From positions 746,781 through 810,780 of the forward strand of contig BCJC01000008.1 of the NCBI GenBank assembly GCA_001600175.1: DNA of 64,000 nt, in the 5' to 3' direction. The position numbers were made by a program, and so were the translations under genes. The notes beneath the pieces were generated by a model. It saw only the letters and a program-made list of their open reading frames with translations, was not told the DNA's origin and ran no database searches. The stretch comes from Erythrobasidium yunnanense (taxonomy: Eukaryota; Basidiomycota; Cystobasidiomycetes; Erythrobasidiales; Erythrobasidiaceae). Within the stretch, counting starts at the first letter, position 1, and each line of letters starts with the position of its first letter. Of the stretch, positions 30,409 to 39,150 are shown in pieces.

Positions 30409-31313
30409 TCATTGCCTTTCGACCTTGACATATTCTGCTTCTTTCGTGTTTTCTGCTGGCCGTCTTGCGTTTCCAGCGCCAGCATCTTTATCGTCCTGCC
30501 AGTTGAGGCTTTCTCCACTTGCTGCATAGGCCGGATTCCATCTCTTAGCTAATTCATGCGTATCAAGGTTGTGGGACAAGTCTTGTCCATTCAAATCCAT
30601 GACAGAGACATTGGCCGACGGAGCCATCGCAAATGCGTCGTCTTCAGCATCGTTGTCATTGTCGTTGTCTCTTAGCCTTCCCCACGGCCTGCTGCTACCA
30701 TTCGTATTTCTACCAAAGAGGCCGCTAGGTCGGCCAGTTGACGTCCGCTTGCTGCTGGCAGATCCTGAAGCTCCTCTGCTGATAAGGCGTTTCCTCCGCC
30801 TGAAGCGCATGTACCACCACCCTAGACCGATGAGACTGAAGAAGACGAGGCCAGCAATGACAGTCACGACGACGAAGGATGTTCGGGAGCCATTTATAGC
30901 TGAATGAACCGTCATCAGCTGGTATTCAGCCAGGATTGCAAGCCTTAACGCTGCTACTTGCTTGTATGCGGCTTGTAGTGGGGAGGATACTGTGCGTAGG
31001 TGCCTTTGGACCGTGACGGAGTAGAGGAGAACAATCAGCTTTCGTCGAGTCGTTCTTGCCCGCACACGTTCTCACCTGTATAACCAGGACCACCACCGCG
31101 AGCTACGAGTGATCCAGCTTGTCCATTTGGCGCCTGTGTCGGACTAGATAGCGCATCCCATGAAGAAGCGACGTCCGACATCAGCGACCCATGATTTCGA
31201 GATATCTTCGGGCAGTCGAGCTTCCGAGCAGAAAGGGCAGCACACCGTGAAGTAGAGGCAGCAGTAGAACCATCAGCAGATCCAGAAGCAGTCGCAGTCG
31301 CAGTGGGAGCCAT
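30409..31313 (-). CDS. Single-pass membrane protein with Ser/Thr-rich N-terminus
   Basis: Exons 31313-31076 and 30899-30409 join in phase (GGPGYT then AINGSRTSF), giving 242 aa. The N-terminus (MAPTATATASGSADGS) is Ser/Thr/Ala-rich with two Cys and no cleaved signal. One membrane segment, FVVVTVIAGLVFFSLIGLGW, is followed by a basic stop-transfer run (RFRRRKR) and a Ser/Asn/Asp-rich tail ending EYVKVERQ. The layout recalls fungal plasma-membrane sensors or Mid2/SKG6-type proteins, but no diagnostic motif is present. The intron is about 175 bp, unusually long for this locus, so a small additional exon inside it cannot be excluded. Confidence 0.6.
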
Positions 31314-31669
31314 CGTGGTCAAGCGAGCGAGCGACAGATCCGTCAACGCGCAACGAGCTGGCTGGCCATCATGTAGCTTCACTCAGAAACATTCGCTGCT
31401 ACGCCCATACATCCATGATCCATCAATGCACACCTCGTCTCTGCTCCTGTCACTGCTCTCTTCTCTCGTTCCTCGATGAATACCCCGCCCACCAGTTCTT
31501 GCAGAAAGATAGCGATTAGATAGATAGTGGCCAGCCTGGGTCACCGAAGCGAGCGAGCGAGCGAGCAACCGCGTAAACAAGCGAGCAGTGTATAAGTAAT
31601 CTGTTCGGCTCTCTCACCTCCTTCTTCTTCTTTTCCATTCTCCTTCCAAGCATCCATCCTTCTTCCAAA
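31314..31669. promoter_or_regulatory. Divergent promoter with GCGA/GAGC repeats
   Basis: 356 bp between the membrane protein and the cupin gene. It has a tetranucleotide run (GAGC x4-5) at about 31547-31566, with a shorter run (GCGAGCGAGCGA) at 31322-31333, and a pyrimidine-rich leader (CTCCTTCTTCTTCTTTTCC) at 31617-31635 just before the cupin start. Microsatellite-like; possible regulatory role is inferred. Confidence 0.45.
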
Positions 31670-32323
31670 ATGTCCATCACCGTAGCTAAAGCAGCAGCAG
31701 CTGAACACAAGCTGACTGACCTCGGCAAGGGTGCGCATATCGGTACGTCGTTGCATACGATTGTCTGGATCCAGGCTGAAAGCTTTACGCCTGGCAGACG
31801 ATGTCTGGTCAAACGATCAGGAAGACCCAGACAAGCCAATGTCGTGCGGTATATTCGTACAGAGCAAAGCAGACGAACCTTTTGAGTACACCTACAAGGT
31901 TGGTCGGGATATCTGGCGGGAAGTAAAGACTTCGGGCTGAGCTTGCATTCAGTACCACGAAATGAAGATCATCCTCGAAGGTATGCTGTACGCTCATTCT
32001 ACACTAAAGCCTGCTCACATAGCAATCGGTCAGGCACCATCATCCTCGAAGACAAGTCTAAGGGCGTCAAGATAGAAGGAAAGCCGGGAGATGTGCTGAA
32101 GGTACGCGATCTTGACGATATCTACGATGCCTGCTTCAGCTAATTGCTATGATTAATGATCTGTTTGCACTTTACCAGATTGCAAAAGGGTGAGTACCGC
32201 TGCCACTTCCTGCACCCGATCCACCGACAACTGACGGACCACTTCAGCACGACCGTGACATTTTCCTCTCCCGACACTGGAAAGGCATTCTATGTCGGGC
32301 AAAGGAAGCTTAGGGACTTCTGA
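31670..32323 (+). CDS. EutQ-like cupin protein
   Basis: Six exons, 31670-31742, 31783-31898, 31953-31980, 32034-32101, 32179-32189 (11 nt) and 32248-32323, give 123 aa in one consistent frame. The product has a single cupin barrel: MSCGIFVQSKADEPFEYTY, YHEMKIILEGTIILEDKS, KIEGKPGDVLKIAKGTTVTF and FYVGQRKLRDF, the pattern of fungal cupins related to the ethanolamine-utilisation protein EutQ. Metal-binding His are mostly missing apart from YHEMK, so binding rather than catalysis is possible. The fifth exon, ATTGCAAAAGG, is a micro-exon. It stands two genes away from the amine-related block starting at 34150. Confidence 0.82.
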
Positions 32324-32606
32324 AGCGCAAGCGACCGCAGACGGGATCTGGCTGGATTACTCTGTACACTTAGTTGGAAGCAGAGTCTTCAGAGAGATAT
32401 GCAATACCGGAGGTTGAATTTGACCTGGATGCTAAGGTGCTGATTGAGTCATAGGCTTATATTGAGTCCGTAAGCGGGGTCTGCGTGCAACCGGTAGATC
32501 TGATGAACATGCAAAGATCGCTGAAACAACCAGTCAGAACATCGCTAACATTCTGCGAATACGGATGAATCCAGTATGACCTGTCTGCGCGGCCTCGCTC
32601 AGCTCG

Positions 32607-33787
32607 CTAATGTTCCATTGGCTTCCTCTTGACATCGGCGCCTCCGCGGCTACGGGCTCGCATATGCTTTGGTTGGCTTTCCTTTCGACCGCTCCGCTCA
32701 TTGACATCCTTCTTACTCTTGCGCTGCTCAGGCCGAGGCTCTTCGATAGGTTCCCAATCGTACTGAGGCATTGCATCCATGAACATCTCCATCAAGTATT
32801 TGGCTTTGATGGGCTTGGACTCGACGTCAGTTCGCATAACTGTGGAAATTATCAAGTCTTAGTCGCTGGATACCTGCCTCGACTGCTCTACGCCGTGCTC
32901 ACAGTATTCACCATCCTTGGCTACCCTTTTGCTTCGGTGTTTGATTCCAAAAGCGACCGGGGTCTTGGGGTTACCTGTGAAGCGCATCGTGTTGTCTCCC
33001 TTCGGCGCATATGCTTCCACAGTCACATTAGTATCGGCGCTGTGGAGCGATTGCAAGGATATGTTGCTGTAGTCTCTTCCGTAAGCTGGTCGGCCTTGTT
33101 GCTCGCGTTTTGCGTTCTTCGCTCGGATAGCAGCGTTCTTAGCGGGGATTTTAGCATTGTAGGCTTCGCTTTTCGCATTCTGCGCCTTTATTTTCTCGAT
33201 TTTGGCCTTGATGAGCTTTTGAAAGACTTCTTCCCCTTCTGCAGATGGATCGACCAAGGTCTCGTCGTACCATTCATCGATAGCTATAGCATTTGCAATG
33301 CACATGTCAGTCCAGACAGAGTGAGTAAATGGCATTCTGACTGACTAATACGACCCTTCTTTCCCTTCGTTTTGGTTCGGTGCAGTCGGATGTCATGCTC
33401 ATGTTCCTCACCATCCGCTACAGAGCTTGCTGTGGACGAAGCATACTCAAAGGAACCGTCGCTATAGGCCAAGCTCGAAACATCGGACGATGCAGCGCTT
33501 CCTTGAGTGGAGCGAGAGGAGAAGTGATCAGATTGGGCAGGTGATTCAGCTCGACCTCTTCGATTGCTGATCTTGTTGTTGGAGTCGCGAGCTGTGTAGA
33601 CGGACGGAGAAGGCGAGCGCCTACCGCGGCGGCCGCTTCTAACGGGAGACTCTGATGATGATGATCTGTCTGATCGTCGGCTACGTCTAGCAGGTTCTGG
33701 TGAAGCATCACTGCCGTGACGATTATGGCGGGCAGATTTATCTTTCTTCAACGCCTTTTCAGATCTGTCGTCATAAGACTTGGGCAT
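32607..33787 (-). CDS. Basic, largely disordered protein of unknown function
   Basis: Three exons: 33787 to about 33352, 33283-32903 and 32839-32607, about 349 aa. The first donor is uncertain (GTCGTA or GTATTA, 3 bp apart). The N-terminal 140 residues are Arg/Ser-rich (RRSRRSDRSSSSESP, SGRRGRRSPSPS), then IDEWYDETLVDPSAEGEEVF, and a striking run of short Lys/Asn/Ala repeats (IKAQNAKSEAYNAKIPAKN, AAIRAKNAKREQQ). The last exon has KAKYLMEMFMDAMPQYDW followed by a basic tail. The middle exon has a likely beta part (VTVEAYAPKGDNTMRFTG). I infer a nuclear protein; no family is recognised. Confidence 0.6.
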
Positions 33788-34149
33788 CTCTGCTGATTTG
33801 GCGGAAGTTGCGTGCTATCTTGATGGACTCCTTCGATGATTGGGTGAGGGAGAGAGCAGAGAGAGGAGCGGGCAGCGAGCAGCATTTTGTAGCGTTCAGC
33901 AGCACGAGTCGGGGCTATGCGTTATGCGGGACCAGCGGCCAGGATTTTCAGTGAAAGGACCTGAGAGCCTGCCATCCGGACTCGAATTCTAGGTTGGCAT
34001 GCAGTTCACGTCAGTGTAAGATGAGTTGGAAGGCACTGAGTTCATCGGAAAGCTTCGCTCTTGCGCTTCGAGCGCCCATATGGACTTGGATGCAATGCTT
34101 CGTGTTACGAGGTAATATAAAGGGCATACACATCACATGCCATCTGAAT
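33788..34149. other. Intergenic, about 360 bp
   Basis: Upstream region of the basic protein and the 3' flank of the GFA gene. I see nothing recognisable. Confidence 0.5.
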
Positions 34150-34746
34150 TTATACCTGCTTGGCCATCATGCCCTCGAAATGAGCCTGTCCGAACTTGTC
34201 CTTGGAGCTGCGGGGGATCGTTTCAGTATTAAAGTCGCATTCTGTCACAAATCATCCGTTATTTACCTGACAGTGTGAGGTAGAGCAGACTCTACGTAGA
34301 TTTCCGCAGCCAGCTTGTAGTCCTGGGCATTATCGAGAGCGCCGAGCTGGACAGATTGTGATCAGAAAGCTGTACGACCAAACCGTAAGTTAAGTGACAT
34401 ACCTTCATGAACCTGACGCCAGGCATGCTCTCGGGGTCGGACCACAAAGCAGAGGCACAGTCACCACAGAAGTATCGGTTGATGGCCTTGCCAGAGTCGG
34501 CCTTGTCATCTCTGTAAACCTTGGGCGAACCCTTGGTGATCTTGACCTTGTCTGTGCTCGACTTTGCGTTGTATGAGCTGTCGAAAGGCGAACTCAGATT
34601 CGCGACTTTCCTGGCTTCTCCGCAACTCACGCCGATGTGTGCAGCTTCTGACAGGTTCTGCAGTGGCAGGCGACACCGTCCTTGTTGCCCTCTGTATCGA
34701 ATTCGTACTGCACGGCTCCGCAGTAGCAGCTTCCCTTGGTTGACAT
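34150..34746 (-). CDS. GFA / CENP-V family protein (glutathione-dependent formaldehyde-activating type)
   Basis: Exons 34746-34631, 34577-34403, 34346-34267 and 34207-34150 give 142 aa. The family includes GFA, which speeds formation of S-hydroxymethylglutathione from formaldehyde and glutathione, plus many members of unknown substrate. The zinc ligands are present: GSCYCGAVQYEF, ACHCRTCQKLHTS and RYFCGDCASALWSD. The fold continues with AAEIYVESAL and DKFGQAHFEGMM, the usual fungal C-terminus. All four zinc-site Cys pairs of the family are intact. It is followed on the same strand by two DUF3445 genes and, beyond them, an amine oxidase, which fits formaldehyde handling. Confidence 0.88.
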
Positions 34747-35018
34747 GACTGATGATCTGCTTGAGTGCTTGTTTGGTCGGTGACAGGCAGTGACAGGCCG
34801 GGTTGGAGCTCGGGAACAGAACTGTAAGAAGGAAAAGAAAGAAGTAACAAATGATTTGGGACCAAGATACAGCAGCAGACCTCTTTCGCAAGCGAGGGCT
34901 ACACAAAGGCCCCGCATGACCTCACACGTGACAGCGCGTCTTTCCACGGCAGCAGCAGCAAAGCGCTAGCATATATTCGCACACAAGGCAGATTCAGATC
35001 AGATGATTCGACGACTAC

Positions 35019-36775
35019 TTAGAAGGGGTACGTTCTGGTAGCGCGTCCTAGTACTTCTCCCTCCGCATCCAGCTGAACTAGCCCTTCCTTAATCTGCTCA
35101 GCATGTAGCTCGTCCAAGCGTGGAAGGAGTACATCGTTGTACAGCGGACCAGCTTTGTATTCGTTCACATCCTCTGGCCAGCTTCGAATGGCATCGGCTA
35201 AGCGACCAGGCACTCCGGGTTCTCGAACAAGGTCGCGAACGGGGTGGAAGTAGGTCCTATAAGTTGAGGCAGCGCCTTAATACAATTGCATTGATCCTCA
35301 CAGCCCTAGACTCACCTGATCGTGAACAAAATGCAGCCGGTCTTGGGCAGCCGTCTCAAAGTCTGCCTTTCTGTGCGAAACCAGATCTTGTCGAAGGAGT
35401 CGGTAGGTCGAGGTGCAGTAAAGTCGGTGACATGAGACAACCCCTCTGCTGGGCCTTTGGTGGCCTGGTCCCACATGTCTTCTGGTCCATTGGTATGCTC
35501 GCTCCATGACAGCTGATCGTCAATCTGCAAAAGTCGCGTCACATGACCACTCCGTATCTCCAGAACAGCTGCTTACCTGGAAGAAGTAGTTGTTGCGCTG
35601 CACGGGAGCGTTGACCTTTTGTTTCTGAAAAAATCTGGACACCAGTAAAGTGTCAGCATGCGATTAGTAATGCGCGTAGATGCCCTACCTCTCCATGGAG
35701 AATTTTAGCTTGGTCTCAAACTGCGGAACCTTCCCTCTTGTGTGTATTTCGTGCAAGGTACAGCCAATTTTGTCTTCCAGTCTCCAAAAGCCTGCGCGTT
35801 CAGCTTCAGCATGAAGCGCAGATGTGCTCAATCTCATTTAATCACCTGCAGTACAGATGGAGCCCGCTTGGAAACGATACTCCCCACCCCTATCCTCCAC
35901 CATAACAGCCAGATCATCTTGCTGAAGTACTGTATTCCACGTCAGATTTGATCATAACTCACCGAGCGAAGCAGCACCTACATCCTGCATACTTCATAGG
36001 ATTCCAGCTGCTGCCCTCCTCGCAGCGCAGACGATCGAAGTTGTAGACGTCTCCTGTTATTCTATTCGTGATCGAAGCCACGGCTCCAGCCAAGGCGCCA
36101 TCGATAGAGTTACCCCAGGTCTCTTGTATAGTAGCATCGTAGGGGACATGGGTTACGCTGAAACAGTGAGGATATCGTTTTGCCAGAAAAGAGCATATCT
36201 CCGAGAGACATTCTTCTGCCTGCGCCATGAAGCCAGGTTGTGTACGATGAGCTTTATCTCCACGTTCTTGTGTGCGCTGCTTGCGGATTGCTACAGTCCC
36301 CCTATACCTATCAGCAGACATGTTCAGTGTCCACTCACAGGGTCCTGTCTACTTAGAAAGCTTACTGGTTGTCCAGCTCAATCCAGTGGTTCCAAGGCAT
36401 CGATCCTATTCCAAGAGTGATGGGATACCTGCGACAAGCTAGGAGCATCAGTTCTTGCTCGGCAAATCTGCCTCGGTTGTCAACTTACGTAGGACCCCAT
36501 CTGAACGGTCTATATGGAATAGGCTTGACAGTTTCGACATCAAAGTCGCTCCATGGCTCTATGTCAGGATAGGTGAAGTGCTCTGCCGTCCACTCTCCAA
36601 ACTTCCTGGTCTCGGTCTTGGTTTCTTGCGCTCGAACAACACGAGGTCTTGCTCTCAAATGCTTGTGAATAGCATTGCGCATCGACTTTGGAACAAATTC
36701 GAGGTATTCTTTAGGTAGATTATAGGCTACCCAGCATACGGCAGCCAGCAGCAGTAGAGCGATGACAGGCAGCAT
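35019..36775 (-). CDS. DUF3445 protein, heme-dependent oxidative N-demethylase alpha-like (copy 1)
   Basis: Eight exons, 36775-36489, 36428-36366, 36307-35982, 35929-35846, 35791-35689, 35634-35577, 35524-35316 and 35256-35019, give 455 aa. A membrane anchor (MLPVIALLLLAAVCWVAYNL) is followed by the family core: YRPFRWGPTYPITLGI, WNHWIELDNQY, LLQQDDLAVMVED, GFWRLEDKIGCTLHEIHT, NNYFFQIDDQLSWSEHTN, IWFRTERQTLRRLPKTG and TYFHPVRDL, ending PGRLADAIRSW with the final helix. In bacteria the founding member oxidatively removes methyl groups from secondary amines, releasing formaldehyde. Fungal substrates are unknown. It is tandem with copy 2. Confidence 0.85.
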
Positions 36776-37116
36776 CTTCGCTCTTCTCAGCTTTCTCGTC
36801 AAGGATCAGTCCTTCCGTGCACAAGTCGTCCTTGAAGTTTATAGAGATCATCTTTGCAGTACGCATTAGAAACCCCACGTCTTCGACTCAGTCACCCGGT
36901 GATCAAGCGATAAAGAATTCAGATCAGATAGCGCGGATTGATAAGCGATAGGCGAGAGAAGAAACCAAGGTGCGGACATAGAGTAGTGTCGCGAGTGAGG
37001 ACTCGAGTCTCGAAGCGTATACGGTAGAACTACAACAAGCAATACGGAAAGAAGGTTTGCAAGCACAACGATCAAAGCGGGTAGGCGACGTCCGACAGCA
37101 GCTACGCGTATGTCCT
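36776..37116. other. Spacer between the two DUF3445 genes, about 340 bp
   Basis: Upstream of copy 1 and downstream of copy 2, both on the minus strand. Short ORFs are without features. No repeat or terminator structure stands out. Confidence 0.5.
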
Positions 37117-38673
37117 CTACTGCCCAGTCTTGTTAAGAAGCTCTCCAAAGTCTGCAACAGCTTCTTCGCCAGTAATGAGTCCACGATCAATCTGGGAGGC
37201 TGTCAGCTCGTCGCTGTGACACAAAGCCCGGTTTAGCCAATGATCGCAAGCCATCTGAGTACAAAGTATCGCACAGATAAGGGAGAAGCTTCGCCTGATA
37301 CGCCGGTGCGGCTTTGTATGTCATGAGCTTCTCATCGGATTCCAAGTGTATTTTGGCCAGCAGCTTAGGCACTAGAGGGGTATCTGCCAGTTCTTCTAGC
37401 CTTCTCATTATAGGATGCACTCCAAAGATGATAGCTTTAGTGCGTGGTAGCTTGCGGAAAGTCTGCTTGTCCATCCTGAAGATATAATCTTTAGGCTCGA
37501 GTGCTTCCGAAATAGTACCACCCTCGTGTAAGTCTGCGATCGGATGTCTGAACATTTCCATATCGTCGACGATTTCTGTTGAGTGACCAGCATGTCAGAA
37601 AGTCTCCTCATACCGCAAGAGGACAATCCGGAGTCCGCTCACCCCAGCTTGTGCGCTCGAAAGGTTGATGTGGCTCGAAACGCTTGAGTGTTCTCTCTAC
37701 TGACTTAAGAAGCTTTTCGTTAAAGTAGGGTACGGGCTCATGTGTCTGTCCCAGGCTCATGCCGATCTTCTCAGAAAGAAGGTAGAAGCCAGGAAATGCT
37801 GCCAATGCAGTCTATTAGCGCTGAGCTATGCGTTTAGCAGTATAAGTTGTAACCTACCAACGAGTCCGCCGGTAAAGTAGACATGCCCGTCTTCGCGCTC
37901 CCTTCCCATCAAGAAATCGTCTTGTACCAGTCTACCAGGTCATTCAGCGCTGACATACAGCTAGCAAAGATACATAGCACTGACCTGGACACAATCTTCA
38001 GTGCATCGACACCTGTCTTCGCTGCCGTATCGTCGAATCGTTCGTTGGTGACTTTGTTGAAGATACCGCCAGGGATAGCTTTGAACAGCGTGGGGTATCG
38101 CTAGACCATGCATCAGACGAGTCAGGTCTCTAAAGACCAATTACGGGAGCATACCTTTGGAAGATAGTCGACCAAAACTTCGAGCAGCTCTCGACAGCCT
38201 TCATCGTTTTCTGGCATGGAATCGACTACTACTTTGCCTTGTTCGCGGATCACTCTTTCTTTCATGTTCAAGTAGAACATGTAGTCTTTGTCGAGTTCGA
38301 TCCAGTTGTCAATATGCATTCTGACGAGGAAGACGTCAGCTTGGCAAGTAGACGTTCGCGTCACTTTCTTGTAAAAACTTACGGTTGATGAGCCATTGTC
38401 TGATGGTATGGGTGCCTAAGCGGTTTATTTGCATAGATGTAGTCGCGTGTGAGAGTTGTCTAGCCGTTCGCTCGGATCAGTACTGCGTATGCTCAAGCTT
38501 GAGATCAACCACCTCACCTTTATATCAAAATCTAGGTATGGAGATGGATCTGGCAGAGACTTATCTGCTAAGACTGGCTCTTTAGGTACTTTGGAGGCAC
38601 GAGCTATCCAGAAGTGGTAAAGCCCAAAGCCTGCAGCTGTGAAGAGTACTGCAAGCAGCATGAAGGTGTCCAT
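37117..38673 (-). CDS. DUF3445 protein, heme-dependent oxidative N-demethylase alpha-like (copy 2)
   Basis: Eight exons, 38673-38518, 38459-38383, 38320-38155, 38100-37985, 37931-37858, 37798-37643, 37575-37263 and 37213-37117, give 384 aa. The anchor is MLLAVLFTAA then GFGLYHFWIARAS. The core reads HPYHQTMAHQPMHIDNWIEL, VVDSMPENDEGCRELLEVLV, RYPTLFKAIP, LVQDDFLMGRE, VAFPGFYLLSEKIGMSLGQT, IFRMDKQTFRKLPRT and IIFGVHPIMRRLEEL. It ends GLITGEEAVADFGELLNKTGQ-like. It is about 70 residues shorter than copy 1 and shares only the framework motifs, so it is a diverged paralogue rather than a recent duplicate. It is divergent from the amine oxidase gene across 477 bp. Confidence 0.82.
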
Positions 38674-39150
38674 CGCAGCGTATGTGGACTTTGTATGAGG
38701 AAAGCCAGGTACAGTAGCTAGAAAGCAGCAAGGGTGACCTCGAACGAGTGCGACTTTGGATGGACAGTTCGCTACGAGCTTGCGTTGCTAGTGTTTCGTC
38801 GCCTTCGCCTTGCGATGCTCTGCAGTCTTGCTGCTCAACCTCCAGTCGCGTACTTTCGGCTATCCATCTAATCAGTGGTCCAGCCACGTGACTGATCGAG
38901 GCAGCCGGTTAGCGAGTGGCGTCTATCACTCCTCAAGGCTCTTATCAGGGGGGAACGGTGTCAGGCTTGATAAGATGGGGAATTCCGTGGACTGAAACCA
39001 TCTGACCTGATAGTGGGGGAGGGCCCTTTCCATTGAGGGTTGAGGAAGAAGCCGGCAAGTTGAATAGTCTGGGCGACTTGAAGAGAGTATCGACGTTCTT
39101 TGCTTCCACTCCATCTCCTACTCCTTCCAGCACTTCCATCCCCAATCACA
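38674..39150. promoter_or_regulatory. Divergent promoter, DUF3445 copy 2 / copper amine oxidase
   Basis: 477 bp between the two start codons. The arrangement could allow joint regulation by a methylamine or nitrogen signal. I could not pick out a defined factor site; GATA-type hexamers are present (TGATAA and TGATAG at about 38969 and 39008, given as read on either strand), which is weak evidence as such sites are frequent by chance. Confidence 0.4.

Noticed and set aside
32610-33344. Plus-strand open frame of 244 aa
   Set aside because: It runs antisense to exons 2 and 3 of the basic protein, crossing both their splice sites; hydrophobic composition is a by-product of the Lys/Asn-rich sense strand.
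34394-34748. Plus-strand ORFs over the GFA gene
   Set aside because: Antisense shadows; the minus strand carries the zinc-site Cys pairs and consistent intron phases.
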